Counted from the stretch's first letter, positions 15,887 through 23,759 are shown. The stretch: DNA of 32,123 nucleotides from an uncultured Clostridia bacterium (GCA_934271235.1 CAKQQT010000025.1:1-32123), one strand, 5' to 3'. Numbers and translations are program-made. Notes: generated from the sequence alone by a model not told the origin.

Positions 15887-16647
15887 TGAAAGAAAAAGTA
15901 AATAGATTAGCCGTCCTCACAAAGGGCATTATCAAAGAGAACCCGAACCTCGTATTATTGCTCGGTACTTGTCCGACACTTGCGACGACATCCTCCGCTT
16001 TCAATGGTATGGGTATGGGTATTGCGGCAACCGCAGTACTGGTCTGCTCCAACATTGCGATTTCCCTGCTTGCAAAGCTGATCCCGGATAAAGTCAGGAT
16101 CCCGTGCTACATCGTATTGATCGCCGGATTCGTAACACTGGTACAGTTCATCGTTCAGGCCTTTGCAGAACCGCTGTACAATTCCCTTGGCGTATTCCTG
16201 CCTCTGATCGTAGTAAACTGCATCATCCTGGGCAGAGCCGAAATGTTCGCCAACAAGAACGGCGTGCTGGATTCCGCGTTAGACGGTATCGGAATGGGTA
16301 TCGGCTTCACGCTTTCCCTGACCTGCATCGGTGCAGTCAGAGAGATCATCGGCAACGGAACCATCGGTTCCGGCTTCTTCCTTGGCGGAGAAGAATTAGT
16401 TCAGAAACTTACCGTTGCGATCCCGTTCATTTCCGAACACCCGATGATGATCATCGCACTGGCTCCGGGCGGATTCTTCGTTTATGCCTGCGCGATCGCA
16501 GTCGTCAACAAGATCCTTGCTTCCAAAGGCAAGACGCCGAGAGATTTCGGATGTCAGGGCTGCGCACTTGCCAGCATGTGCCAGCAGGATAAATGCATCT
16601 CGGAATTAGACGGCATCACAATCGAAAAGAAAGGAGTTGAAGCATAA
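15886..16647 (+). CDS. rnfE: Rnf complex subunit E, with cysteine-bearing C-terminal tail
   Basis: 253 residues with six expected membrane helices, homologous to NqrD (KENPNLVLLLGTCPTLA, the conserved membrane motif with Cys; later GAVREIIGNGTIGSGF). It is longer than the ~200-residue NqrD. A tail after about residue 215 contains Cys223, Cys226, Cys232 and Cys237 (CQGCALASMCQQDKC), which may bind a metal or cluster. RnfE and RnfA form the inverted membrane pair that holds the central Fe-S centre of the complex. Its end overlaps the rnfA start (TAATG). Confidence 0.93.
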   Translation: MKEKVNRLAVLTKGIIKENPNLVLLLGTCPTLATTSSAFNGMGMGIAATAVLVCSNIAISLLAKLIPDKVRIPCYIVLIAGFVTLVQFIVQAFAEPLYNSLGVFLPLIVVNCIILGRAEMFANKNGVLDSALDGIGMGIGFTLSLTCIGAVREIIGNGTIGSGFFLGGEELVQKLTVAIPFISEHPMMIIALAPGGFFVYACAIAVVNKILASKGKTPRDFGCQGCALASMCQQDKCISELDGITIEKKGVEA

Positions 16648-17222
16648 TGGCACAGTGGCTTAGCATTTTAATCGGTATGATTTTAGTAAACAACTATGTT
16701 CTTGCTCAATTCCTCGGAATTTGTCCATTCCTCGGCGTATCCAAGAAACTGGATTCCGCCATCGGTATGGGCGTTGCGGTTACGTTCGTAATGGTACTCG
16801 CGACAGCAGCAACATGGCCGGTCATGAGGATCCTCAATGACTGGAACATCTCTTACTTACAGACGATCGTGTTCATCCTGATCATCGCGGCTCTGGTACA
16901 GTTTGTTGAAATGGTATTAAAGAAATTCATCCCGTCCCTGCACAAGGCTCTGGGTGTTTATCTTCCGCTGATCACGACAAACTGCGCGGTACTCGGTGTA
17001 TGTATCAACAACATCGATGCCGGCTACGGTTACGGACTGGCACTGATCAACTCCTTCGGCGCAGGCGTCGGCTTCCTGCTGGCTATGATCATCTTCTCCG
17101 GAATGAGATCGAAGCTGGAAGGCAACAATTCGGTCCCGGCACCGTTCCAGGGAGTTCCTATCACAATGACAACTGCAGCTATCCTGTCCCTTGCTTTCAT
17201 GGGATTCGGCGGCTTAGTATAA
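16647..17222 (+). CDS. rnfA: Rnf complex subunit A
   Basis: 191 residues, six membrane helices, homologous to NqrE. Conserved motifs include NNYVLAQFLGICPFLGVS with the membrane Cys near the N-terminus and TTNCAVLGVCI in the second half. The length matches the family. An AAAGGAGG just after its stop serves rnfB 15 nt downstream. Confidence 0.95.
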   Translation: MAQWLSILIGMILVNNYVLAQFLGICPFLGVSKKLDSAIGMGVAVTFVMVLATAATWPVMRILNDWNISYLQTIVFILIIAALVQFVEMVLKKFIPSLHKALGVYLPLITTNCAVLGVCINNIDAGYGYGLALINSFGAGVGFLLAMIIFSGMRSKLEGNNSVPAPFQGVPITMTTAAILSLAFMGFGGLV

Positions 17223-17237
17223 AAGGAGGCGAAGAAA

Positions 17238-18092
17238 ATGAATCCAATTTTAACACCGGTATTATTGGTAGTAGCGCTTGGTTTCGTCTTTGCTGTTATC
17301 CTGACGATCGCGGCCAAGGTATTCTTCGTACCTGTAGATGAAACAGTTGTAAAATTAAGAGAAGCGCTTCCGGGCGCAAACTGCGGCGGCTGCGGATTCG
17401 CAGGATGCGATGACTATGCGGCAGCTCTGGCAGCAGATCCGGAAGGCGTTGGCCCGAACAAGTGTCCGGTCGGCGGCGCAGACTGCGCAGCGGCTCTGGC
17501 AGGTATCCTGGGCATCGAAGCCGGTTCTGCGGAACCACAGGTTGCGACTGTTATGTGTAACGGCAACAAGGAAGCTGCGAAGTCCCTGCTGGAATACAAA
17601 GGTATCCAGACCTGCAGCGCGGCATCCAATCTGTTCGGCGGCATGAACCAGTGCAAATACGGCTGTCTGGGTCTGGGCGACTGTACAAGAGCCTGCAACT
17701 TCGACGCGATCAAGATTTGTGACGGCGTTGCGGTTGTAGCAAGAGAACTTTGTACCGGATGCGGCGCCTGCGCATCGGCATGTCCGAAACATGTCATCCG
17801 CATCGCACCGGCAAAGAACAAAGTTGTTGTTCAGTGCCATTCCGAAGACAAGGGCGCAGTTACGCGCAAAGCATGTACAAACGGCTGTATCGCTTGCGGC
17901 AAGTGTGCGAAGGTATGTAAATTCGAAGCGATCACCATCGAAAACAACCACGCGTACATCGATCCTGCAAAGTGTAAGAACTGCGGTATGTGCGCAAAAG
18001 AATGCCCGACCAATGCGATCAACAACATGAGAGCAAAAAGAAAACCGGCAGTAAAGGAAGAAGCTCCTGCAGCAGCACAGGCTGAAGCATAA
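17238..18092 (+). CDS. rnfB: Rnf complex subunit B (multi-cluster ferredoxin subunit)
   Basis: 284 residues. One N-terminal membrane helix (about 5-28), then the Fe-S domain [17 protein letters not shown] (Cys49, 52, 57 and a later Cys). The rest is cysteine-rich: [62 protein letters not shown]. That gives room for at least five 4Fe-4S clusters, like the extended RnfB of acetogenic clostridia. RnfB accepts electrons from reduced ferredoxin. An Ala/Lys-rich tail ends the protein. Last gene of the operon; terminator follows. Confidence 0.95.
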   Translation: MNPILTPVLLVVALGFVFAVILTIAAKVFFVPVDETVVKLREALPGANCGGCGFAGCDDYAAALAADPEGVGPNKCPVGGADCAAALAGILGIEAGSAEPQVATVMCNGNKEAAKSLLEYKGIQTCSAASNLFGGMNQCKYGCLGLGDCTRACNFDAIKICDGVAVVARELCTGCGACASACPKHVIRIAPAKNKVVVQCHSEDKGAVTRKACTNGCIACGKCAKVCKFEAITIENNHAYIDPAKCKNCGMCAKECPTNAINNMRAKRKPAVKEEAPAAAQAEA

Positions 18093-18120
18093 GGCGGAAC
18101 CTTTCTAAAAACAAAATAGA

Positions 18121-18187
18121 CAGCCCCGGCGGGACGCACCCAAGGCCGCATGACGCAGCCTTGGGGATAGCCCGCCGGGGCTTTTTG
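18121..18187 (+). terminator. Two-tier terminator of the rnf operon
   Basis: A perfect 12-bp outer stem, AGCCCCGGCGGG (18122-18133) with CCCGCCGGGGCT (18171-18182), and a perfect 8-bp inner stem (18139-18146 with 18158-18165) are followed by TTTTTG. It lies 28 nt after rnfB. It may also help end the convergent minus-strand unit, although the leftward U-tract is weak. Confidence 0.88.
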
Positions 18188-18240
18188 TCACCTGTCAAAG
18201 GCACAAATGATCTGCCTGCTTACAGGAGAGAATAGGATCA

Positions 18241-19068
18241 TCAGAGATAGAAGTGATTTTCAGCACGTCTTGCACCGTACATCGCTTCCAATTCCTCTTT
18301 GTGGTAGAGGTAGCCCGCATCGTCATAATATTTGGCGCGCTGCGGGCATTTTTTGATGCAGGCGCCGCATTTGATACAGATGCCGGGAACCTGCGAAACA
18401 TCCTGCGGATCGATCGCCCCCATCGGACAGACCGCGGCACACAGGCCGCAGTGATCACAGGCTGCGGAGGTCAGCGGTTTGACTTTGCGGATGTCGATAA
18501 AAACTCCGTGGCGGTCACGCGGCTGGTAATAACCGGCTTGCAGATCGCCGTCAACTTTGACGGAAGCGATCGGTTGATGGAAGGCTGCGGACTTGATCAG
18601 TTCACCGGACACTGCGAAAGCGAAGTTTTCGGCGTCTTCCAGATCCGCGGCATCCGGTCGTCCGGCACCGAGCGTATCCGAAAAGGAATGTTCACAGGAA
18701 AACGCCGCTGCCGCGATCGTATGAAAACCGTGTGTCTCAAGCAGATCCTGCAGCTCGATCAGGGAATTGTCAAACGCGCGGCTGCCAAAAGTCACGATCG
18801 GGATCGCCCGCGCACCGTTTCCGGCGATAGTGTCCAGATATTTGAGCAGCAGGTTCGGCAGCCTTCCGGCATAGGTCGGACAGCCGAAAACGACCAGATC
18901 CGTTTCCTCTAAAAGCGGAAAATCTCGGCGCGCTTCCGGCAGCGTAAAGTCATAGTCCAGCCGGTCAGTTTCAAAACTGGCAGCCAGACAGTCTCCGATG
19001 GTGGTGACGACCTTCTGCGTGGTGCCGGTGGGACTGAAATAGATGTTACAGATACGTTTGATCTCCAT
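18241..19068 (-). CDS. EFR1-type flavodoxin-ferredoxin fusion
   Basis: 275 residues from the second ATG (19068), 8 nt from AAGGAG; the first ATG, two codons earlier, is only 2 nt from it. N-terminal flavodoxin-like domain: FMN phosphate loop SPTGTT (12-17), then FGCPTYAGRLPNLLLKYL (about 61-78). C-terminal 2x4Fe-4S ferredoxin: Cys204/207/210/214 (CDHCGLCAAVCP) and Cys231/234/237/241 (CIKCGACIKKCP). Such proteins carry electrons at low potential in anaerobes; the partner is not known. It is the distal gene of the minus-strand set beginning at 20040 (50-nt gap) and converges on rnf, which fits a redox role near Rnf. Confidence 0.85.
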   Translation of the reverse strand: MEIKRICNIYFSPTGTTQKVVTTIGDCLAASFETDRLDYDFTLPEARRDFPLLEETDLVVFGCPTYAGRLPNLLLKYLDTIAGNGARAIPIVTFGSRAFDNSLIELQDLLETHGFHTIAAAAFSCEHSFSDTLGAGRPDAADLEDAENFAFAVSGELIKSAAFHQPIASVKVDGDLQAGYYQPRDRHGVFIDIRKVKPLTSAACDHCGLCAAVCPMGAIDPQDVSQVPGICIKCGACIKKCPQRAKYYDDAGYLYHKEELEAMYGARRAENHFYL

Positions 19069-19118
19069 GGTCATATCTCCTTATTTTTTGTTCCGATCTT
19101 AGCGGGGACATTACCGTG

Positions 19119-19685
19119 CTAACGGAAGTCCTGCGGCAGGCGTTTTTCGATGATGTACGCCAGCATGCCGATCAAGATACCGCTGATCAGACCGGTAAAG
19201 AACAAAACTGCAAAATAGCTCAGCAATCCAAAGTTGGACATGATCAGGCAAGCCGTTAAAAGCTGCCCCAGATTGTGCATGACCCCGCCTGCCATGCTGA
19301 TGCCGACCATACTGAACTGCTTCGTGCGATACAGCAGGTACATGACGACGATGCTGAGGATGCCTCCCGCGAAAGAGTAGATCATCCCGAACACACCGCT
19401 GAACAGGAGCCCGGCAATGAGGATGCGCACACAGTTGATCGTGAACGCATAGCGAAATCCCAGACGGTAAACGGCGATCAAGATCACCAGATTGGCCAGG
19501 CCCAGCTTGACGCCCGGGATCGGCACAGGGATCGGGATCAGCACTTCAACGTAGGAAAAGATCAGCGCCAGAGCCGCAAACATCGAAGCAAAAGCAAGCC
19601 TGCGGGTACGCCCGGTGCGGCTGCCATAGCCTGCGGACGCGTCGACGCTGCCCGCGCGTGTGCGCTTCTTATCCGGAGATGACAT
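19119..19685 (-). CDS. Gx transporter family / heptaprenyl diphosphate synthase component I-like membrane protein
   Basis: 188 residues from the ATG at 19685, 8 nt after GAGGAGG; an ATG two codons earlier is too close. It overlaps the upstream NusG-II gene by 17 nt. A basic N-terminus (to about 30) precedes about five hydrophobic segments. LIPIPVPIPGVKLGLANLV is the typical signature of PF07456 proteins, which look like ECF-type substrate-binding membrane proteins despite the historical name. The pairing with a NusG domain II protein and apbE next to rnf is a recurring clostridial arrangement and suggests flavin/quinone-precursor supply or another Rnf-related role (inference). Confidence 0.78.
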   Translation of the reverse strand: MSSPDKKRTRAGSVDASAGYGSRTGRTRRLAFASMFAALALIFSYVEVLIPIPVPIPGVKLGLANLVILIAVYRLGFRYAFTINCVRILIAGLLFSGVFGMIYSFAGGILSIVVMYLLYRTKQFSMVGISMAGGVMHNLGQLLTACLIMSNFGLLSYFAVLFFTGLISGILIGMLAYIIEKRLPQDFR

Positions 19686-20040
19686 CCACATCACCTCCTC
19701 GATCGTTTTCGGCAATGATCTCAACCAAAACCTTATTCGGCAAGCAGACGATCTTGTCCTTTGTACGCGAGATTGCACCGGTCTCGACGCAGACCTGATT
19801 CTTGCAGGAAGAAGAAGTCATTGCGGCGGTACCGTCTTTTATGGTAATATAATTGGTGTGGCCATTCTGTGCGATCTCGATCCGCTGATCCTGATCGAGG
19901 GAATAAACCCCGTAAAGCTCGCCGTCTACCGTGACGCGAACCTTTTCCCCGGCAATACTGCCCGAGAGCGAAAACCAGGAAACGGCGATGCCGAATACCA
20001 GAAGGCACAAAAATAAAAGAATATCCGCTTTTTTTATCAT
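19669..20040 (-). CDS. NusG domain II-containing small membrane-anchored protein
   Basis: 123 residues from ATG 20040 (CGGAG, 6-nt spacing); longer in-frame extensions run into apbE and lack a ribosome site. An N-terminal membrane anchor (about 5-25) precedes a soluble beta domain of the NusG domain II (PF07009) type: RVTVDGELYGVYSLDQDQ, then SSCKNQVCVETGAIS and a closing IVCLPNKVLVEI. The Cys-x4-Cys pair is typical of this family. Function is not established; it is regularly found beside Gx transporters and ApbE. Divergent from apbE with only 34 nt between start codons. Confidence 0.8.
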   Translation of the reverse strand: MIKKADILLFLCLLVFGIAVSWFSLSGSIAGEKVRVTVDGELYGVYSLDQDQRIEIAQNGHTNYITIKDGTAAMTSSSCKNQVCVETGAISRTKDKIVCLPNKVLVEIIAENDRGGDVDVISG

Positions 20041-20074
20041 AAAAACTCCGTTTATTTGAGAAAGGATCTTACTT

Positions 20075-21232
20075 ATGAAACGCAGAACAATCTGCCAAGT
20101 GCGCGCGGGGCGATCCGCGGGAAAGGCCGCGCGGCGCCTGCTCGGTGTCTTGCTTGCGATCACTCTTATTATATCACAAACCGCTTGCGCCGCCAACGAA
20201 AAAACAAATGACAACCCGGGGATCAGCAAGACCGGCTTTTACTTGGACACGGTCTGCACGATCACCATATTCGGCATCGATGACGCGGACGGCAGTCTTG
20301 CGGCGATGGATGAGGAAAACCGGCAGCGCGAGCTTTATCAACTGATCACGGATGCGTTCAAACTGTGCGACTCCTATGAAAAGATCCTCAGCAAGACGAT
20401 CGAAACCTCTGATATCGCCAAGATCAATCAGGCGGGCGGCCGGCCGGTGCGCGTCAGCGATGCGGCGGTCGAGGTCATCCGTAAGGGGATCGAATACGGT
20501 AAGCGATCAGACGGAGCCTTTGACATCACGATCGGAAAAGCAACCGAACTTTGGGATTTTCATGAGGCAGCAGAAGTGGATGAGAGCGAAGACAGCGGGA
20601 AGATCCCGGACGCTGATGCGCTCGCGGAAGCCATGCGGCATGTGGACTATACGAAGATCAAAGTGGACGGGAACACGGTGCAGCTTGCGGATCCGGAGAT
20701 GGAACTCGATCTGGGCGGCATCGCAAAGGGCTATATCGCCGATCGTGTGACAGAGTTTCTGGAAGAACGAGGCGTAACGAGCGCGGTTGTAGACCTGGGC
20801 GGCAACATTGTAACGATCGGCGGCAAGGCGCGCAGCCTGACCGATGCGGAGGCCGGTGAAACGGAGTTTGTGATCGGCGTCAAAGACCCGCAGTCAGCGA
20901 TCGGCGCTCTTTTGGGAACGCTTCCGGCGACGGACAAGACCGTTGTGACCTCCGGTACTTATGAACGCTATTTTATGGCGGACGGAAAAAAATATCATCA
21001 CATCCTCAACAGCCGGACCGGCTATCCGACCGATACCGATGTATTGTCCGCGACGATCATCGCCGACAAAGGACGTTCGGTGGACTGCGACGGGCTTTCG
21101 ACGAGCTGCTTGGCACTCGGAGTCAAAAAAGCGCTGCAGCTGGTGGAAAACTTGGACGGCATCGAGGCGATCCTGGTCGATACGGACGGAAAGGTTTATC
21201 AGAGCTCCGATACGATCGGATTTACACAGTAG
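20075..21232 (+). CDS. apbE: FAD:protein FMN transferase (flavin transferase of Rnf/Nqr)
   Basis: 385 residues, with AAAGGA before ATG 20075. A positively charged N-terminus and hydrophobic segment end in QTAC with Cys38 as likely lipidation site (imperfect lipobox), so the enzyme is probably a lipoprotein outside the membrane. ApbE motifs: ELDLGGIAKGYIAD (about 210-223), SAVVDLGGNIVTIGGK (236-251), SGTYERYF (293-300) and HHILNSRTGYP (308-318). ApbE proteins use FAD and magnesium to attach FMN to Thr in RnfG and RnfD; both targets are encoded 5 kb away. It stands alone; a hairpin follows at 21274. Confidence 0.93.
   Translation: MKRRTICQVRAGRSAGKAARRLLGVLLAITLIISQTACAANEKTNDNPGISKTGFYLDTVCTITIFGIDDADGSLAAMDEENRQRELYQLITDAFKLCDSYEKILSKTIETSDIAKINQAGGRPVRVSDAAVEVIRKGIEYGKRSDGAFDITIGKATELWDFHEAAEVDESEDSGKIPDADALAEAMRHVDYTKIKVDGNTVQLADPEMELDLGGIAKGYIADRVTEFLEERGVTSAVVDLGGNIVTIGGKARSLTDAEAGETEFVIGVKDPQSAIGALLGTLPATDKTVVTSGTYERYFMADGKKYHHILNSRTGYPTDTDVLSATIIADKGRSVDCDGLSTSCLALGVKKALQLVENLDGIEAILVDTDGKVYQSSDTIGFTQ
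20168..20196 (-). promoter_or_regulatory. Promoter of the nusG-II operon, embedded in apbE
   Basis: Minus strand: TTGGCG (20196-20191), 17 nt, then TGA-TATAAT (TATAAT at 20173-20168), an extended -10 with a perfect hexamer. Transcription would start near 20161, giving a leader of about 120 nt antisense to the first ~85 nt of apbE coding sequence. No good promoter fits in the 34-nt intergenic gap itself. Confidence 0.6.
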
Positions 21233-21273
21233 GAACGAACCGGATGCATAAGCGCCGGGGAAACCATGAAATC

Positions 21274-21334
21274 AAAAAAGACGGGCATTCGCGGCCTGCT
21301 TCGTATGCAGGACCTGCGGCATACCCGTCTTTTC
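21274..21334. terminator. Bidirectional terminator between apbE and the transglutaminase gene
   Basis: AAAAGACGGG (21276-21285) pairs perfectly with CCCGTCTTTT (21324-21333); GC-rich inner pairs are possible. A-run on the left and T-run on the right make it work in both directions, as expected between convergent genes. Confidence 0.75.
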
Positions 21335-21386
21335 TTTATGCGGCTTGTATTTGGCTTCGTGCCGATCGTGATAGCCCTTATAAATT

Positions 21387-22568
21387 TTACTTCGTTCCCT
21401 TTATCGTGAGCACCACATGCGAAGTTGCCAGCTGCTCCGGTGTCGGATCAAAGTAAATGTAGTTGGTGAGACCGGTGTAGTTCCACGTCTTGGTGCTGCG
21501 GTTCCACTTGTTGCTGTTTGCCGTCGTGGCATCGACCGTGATCCAGCGGCCGTCGACATAGCATTCTGCCCACCAGTGATCGATCTTGGTGATATCTTCT
21601 TCATTCGACCAGTTGTAGTAGCGATCCGTTCCCATCGCCACGTGATGTCCGTTCACGACTCTGGCAGGGATACCCTGCGCTCTGGCTAAGGCAACGACAG
21701 CGGCACTGTAGCCGACGCAGGTGGTTGCGACCTTGCCGTCTTGACTGTTGGCACTCTTTTTCTGATTGCGCAGATTGTAGAGATTGCGGTATGGGTCGAC
21801 ATACTGCTTGGTACCGGTTTTGAAGGCGATATCATCATAATAGAAGTTTTCGCCGATATATTCGTAAATCTTGAGAAGCTTTTCGTAATCGGAAGAAGCT
21901 CCCTTTGTTACCGCGTCGGAGACACGTTTGAAGTATTTCACTTTTTTAGAAGTTACAGAAGCGACTTTTTTTGTGACCGGATCTTTGAAGAAAAGATTCT
22001 TATAATCCGAGAGGTTGGTCTTTTTACAGTTCTTCGGCTTGATGGAGGACGCGTTCTTTTCCAGACGTGCGTTCTCTTTGACGATCTTATTGTATTTTAA
22101 GATCGTAAACTTGCCGTTTTCCAGCTTGAAATTGCAGTTCTTATAAAACATATCCGATCGGTTTCCGGAAGTTTTCGGCGGCATCGTGATGCACAGGACA
22201 TAAGTACCGTCCGTCAGCTTTTCCTTTCCGTTCTGCTTTGCATACAGTCCGAGCGAAGTTTCGAAACGGTAATAACCGCCCATATCTGTCGGCGTGACAT
22301 AACGGCACCAGTCATTGGTCTTAGCTGCCGGCTTTACCCCTCGCACCGAAATACTGAACTGGTCAGCCTGGATCGGAGTTTCCACCTCGATGTTCAGCGT
22401 ATCGCCATCCGCAGTGACTTTTACAAAATTATGCTCTAAGTTCTCGCTCGAAATAAGCGTGTCAGTTTCAACCGGCGTGCCGACGTTCTTGACAACCGCA
22501 GAAGCCTGGGCCGGAAGCATCGTGATCATCAGCAGGACCGCCAGAAGCAGAGAAATTCTCTTTTTCAT
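21387..22568 (-). CDS. Secreted transglutaminase-like (papain-fold) protein
   Basis: 393 residues. A signal peptide covers residues 1-24 (cleavage after ASA). The N-terminal half (about 45-160) looks like a beta domain; a Lys/Asn-rich linker follows. Residues about 210-350 are the transglutaminase-like core: Cys284 in ATTCVGYSA, His331 in KIDHWWAE and Asp346 in ITVDATT form a complete catalytic triad. Such proteins act as extracellular cysteine peptidases or cross-linking enzymes; the substrate is unknown. No anchor is visible. It has its own promoter (22616-22644) and converges on apbE. Confidence 0.85.
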   Translation of the reverse strand: MKKRISLLLAVLLMITMLPAQASAVVKNVGTPVETDTLISSENLEHNFVKVTADGDTLNIEVETPIQADQFSISVRGVKPAAKTNDWCRYVTPTDMGGYYRFETSLGLYAKQNGKEKLTDGTYVLCITMPPKTSGNRSDMFYKNCNFKLENGKFTILKYNKIVKENARLEKNASSIKPKNCKKTNLSDYKNLFFKDPVTKKVASVTSKKVKYFKRVSDAVTKGASSDYEKLLKIYEYIGENFYYDDIAFKTGTKQYVDPYRNLYNLRNQKKSANSQDGKVATTCVGYSAAVVALARAQGIPARVVNGHHVAMGTDRYYNWSNEEDITKIDHWWAECYVDGRWITVDATTANSNKWNRSTKTWNYTGLTNYIYFDPTPEQLATSHVVLTIKGTK

Positions 22569-22615
22569 AGATATCGATTCCTTTCTTTATTTATAGCTGC
22601 CTTCTATCTCTTTTT

Positions 22616-22644
22616 ATTATCCCATCTTCCAATCACAATGTCAA
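22616..22644 (-). promoter_or_regulatory. Sigma-A promoter of the transglutaminase gene
   Basis: Minus strand: perfect TTGACA (22644-22639), 17 nt, then GATAAT (22621-22616). The leader is about 40 nt, and AAAGGAATC precedes the ATG at 22568. Confidence 0.7.
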
Positions 22645-22802
22645 GTAAACTTCCGGCGCGGGTCGTGTCAGCAAAGTTCCATTCAGCAAAAAACGAGCTG
22701 CTGAGCGAGCAGCTGAGCGAGCAGCTGAGCGAGCAGTTGAAAACGGGCAATTCGATAAAATCAGCGCCTTTTGCGTTACTTATCCACTTTTTGCGCCCAT
22801 AA
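22638..22802 (+). CDS. Possible 54-residue ORF with SEQL tetrapeptide repeats (doubtful)
   Basis: ATG 22638 to TAA 22802 reads MSSKLPARVVSAKFHSAK, then NELLSEQLSEQLSEQLK, then a hydrophobic end FALLIHFLRP. The middle is three exact copies of a 12-bp unit encoding SEQL, a strongly helix-forming, coiled-coil-like stretch. Against it: no ribosome site, and the ATG overlaps the -35 box of the divergent promoter. The minus strand is also open here (22604-22963), but that frame runs across the same promoter and encodes low-complexity Ser/Cys. It may instead be a dispersed repeat. Confidence 0.3.
   Translation: MSSKLPARVVSAKFHSAKNELLSEQLSEQLSEQLKTGNSIKSAPFALLIHFLRP
22701..22736. repeat. Three 12-bp tandem repeats
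   Basis: CTGAGCGAGCAG occurs three times without mismatch; flanking bases (CTG before, TTG after) look like decayed partial units. Multiples of three keep any reading frame. Confidence 0.85.
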
Positions 22803-22984
22803 ATTATAAGATATGCAATAAAATGTATAGATGACGAGAAAATCCGCAGGGCACCGATAAGTTTTTGTGCCTTTGCCTGCATCAGACTGCAAGGTTTCGA
22901 CAAGATTCGACTTGTTTCAAAATGGTTCGACATAGGCCTGACCCACAGGAAGTCCGTAGACAAGGCTCGTGGTGGATAAGTAAC
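22775..22984. repeat. 13-bp perfect inverted repeat
   Basis: GTTACTTATCCAC (22775-22787) and GTGGATAAGTAAC (22972-22984) are exact reverse complements. Each contains TTATCCAC, eight of nine bases of a DnaA box. No replication genes are near. Confidence 0.6.
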
Positions 22985-23132
22985 TGAAAACGCTGTATTT
23001 TTATCTACTTTCGGGATTTAGCAGGCATTCAGCACAGGCATTCGGCTGGCATCTGCCAGGCACGTGAATGCCGGAACCCACGATTCTGCCTACTTGCACG
23101 AAAATCAAGAGCAAGGATACACATGAAGCCTA

Positions 23133-23174
23133 AAAAAAGCCCCGGCTGTCCGCTTGCGGATAACCGGGGGTTTG
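23133..23174 (-). terminator. Terminator of the ECF S-component gene
   Basis: On the minus strand CCGGGG/CCCCGG and an inner GATCCG-type stem (with one G-U) close a small loop, followed by a T-run (plus-strand A-run 23132-23138). It lies about 25 nt after the stop at 23199. Confidence 0.78.
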
Positions 23175-23198
23175 AAAGGTGGAACGTGGGAAAATGCT

Positions 23199-23759
23199 TT
23201 ATTTTACCTCATCAAGCCGATAAGTAAAATACCGCTTGGCTGGGGTCTTGTATAAAGCCGCGGCCAGAATGCTCGCGATGATGACGCCTGCAGCGAACTG
23301 TCCGCAGTTCGCAGGCATGCTCAGGATACCGGTCATGATGTTGCCGGCCAGAACCGCATCCGCGACGCCGTAGCCGAGGACCATGACGATACCGGCGATG
23401 ATCATGCCGATGATCTCGATCAGCGGAACGCCTGCAACCTTGACTGATTTTTTACTGCGTTTTACCATATAGTCGATGAACAGTCCCATAACGAGTGCCA
23501 TCAAGCCTTTGATCACAAAGGTCCACGGCGCGAATGCCACATAGCCGCCCATGAGATCCGCGAGTGCAGAACCGAAAGCCGCCGCAATGGCGCCGTTCTT
23601 TTTGCCTACGACCAGGACCGCCAGGAAGATCATGGCGTCGCCCAGATGTACATATCCCTGGAATGGAGTCGGGATCTTAAAGGTATAGGTCGTAACTAAA
23701 ATCAGGCACATCATCATAGCTGTCATGACGATGGTATTGGTCTTATCTGTAACTTTCAT
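23199..23759 (-). CDS. ECF transporter substrate-binding (S) component, possibly for a B6- or thiamine-type vitamin
   Basis: 186 residues from ATG 23759 (AGAGGTG just upstream; the GTG at 23768 overlaps that site). About six hydrophobic segments. Characteristic S-component features: TPFQGYVHLGDAMIFLAVLVVG and GSALADLMGGYVAFAPWTFVIKGLMALVMGLF. These proteins bind a vitamin and join a shared EcfA/A'/T energy module, not encoded here. The pattern resembles the PdxU2/HmpT group. The divergent MocR regulator supports a pyridoxine-type substrate, because PdxR-type MocR proteins control vitamin B6 genes. Substrate is inference. Confidence 0.8.
   Translation of the reverse strand: MKVTDKTNTIVMTAMMMCLILVTTYTFKIPTPFQGYVHLGDAMIFLAVLVVGKKNGAIAAAFGSALADLMGGYVAFAPWTFVIKGLMALVMGLFIDYMVKRSKKSVKVAGVPLIEIIGMIIAGIVMVLGYGVADAVLAGNIMTGILSMPANCGQFAAGVIIASILAAALYKTPAKRYFTYRLDEVK

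Larger units (their letters stand above)
22645..23132. other. Intergenic repeat-bearing stretch
   Basis: Outside the doubtful small ORF I see no coding region. It contains three 12-bp tandem repeats (22701-22736), a 13-bp perfect inverted repeat 184 nt apart (22775-22787 and 22972-22984), three TTCGAC copies near 22890-22930, and direct GGCATTC copies near 23022-23045 answered by a GAATGCC near 23066. Function unknown. Confidence 0.5.

Noticed and set aside
19848..19853. TATAAT inside the nusG-II gene as apbE promoter
   Set aside because: No -35 at acceptable spacing and over 200 nt from the apbE start; not strong enough to list as a promoter.
21266..21409. 47-residue plus-strand frame with a hydrophobic end
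   Set aside because: It overlaps the bidirectional terminator and the end of the transglutaminase gene and has only a poor ribosome site; more likely chance.
22690..22740. CRISPR-like repeats
   Set aside because: The unit is 12 bp, directly tandem and without spacers.
22604..22963. 119-residue minus-strand frame in the intergenic stretch
   Set aside because: It spans the transglutaminase promoter, includes low-complexity Ser/Cys from the 12-bp repeats and lacks a ribosome site.
22775..22984. Chromosomal replication origin
   Set aside because: Only two DnaA-like boxes and no dnaA, dnaN, gidA or similar gene nearby.
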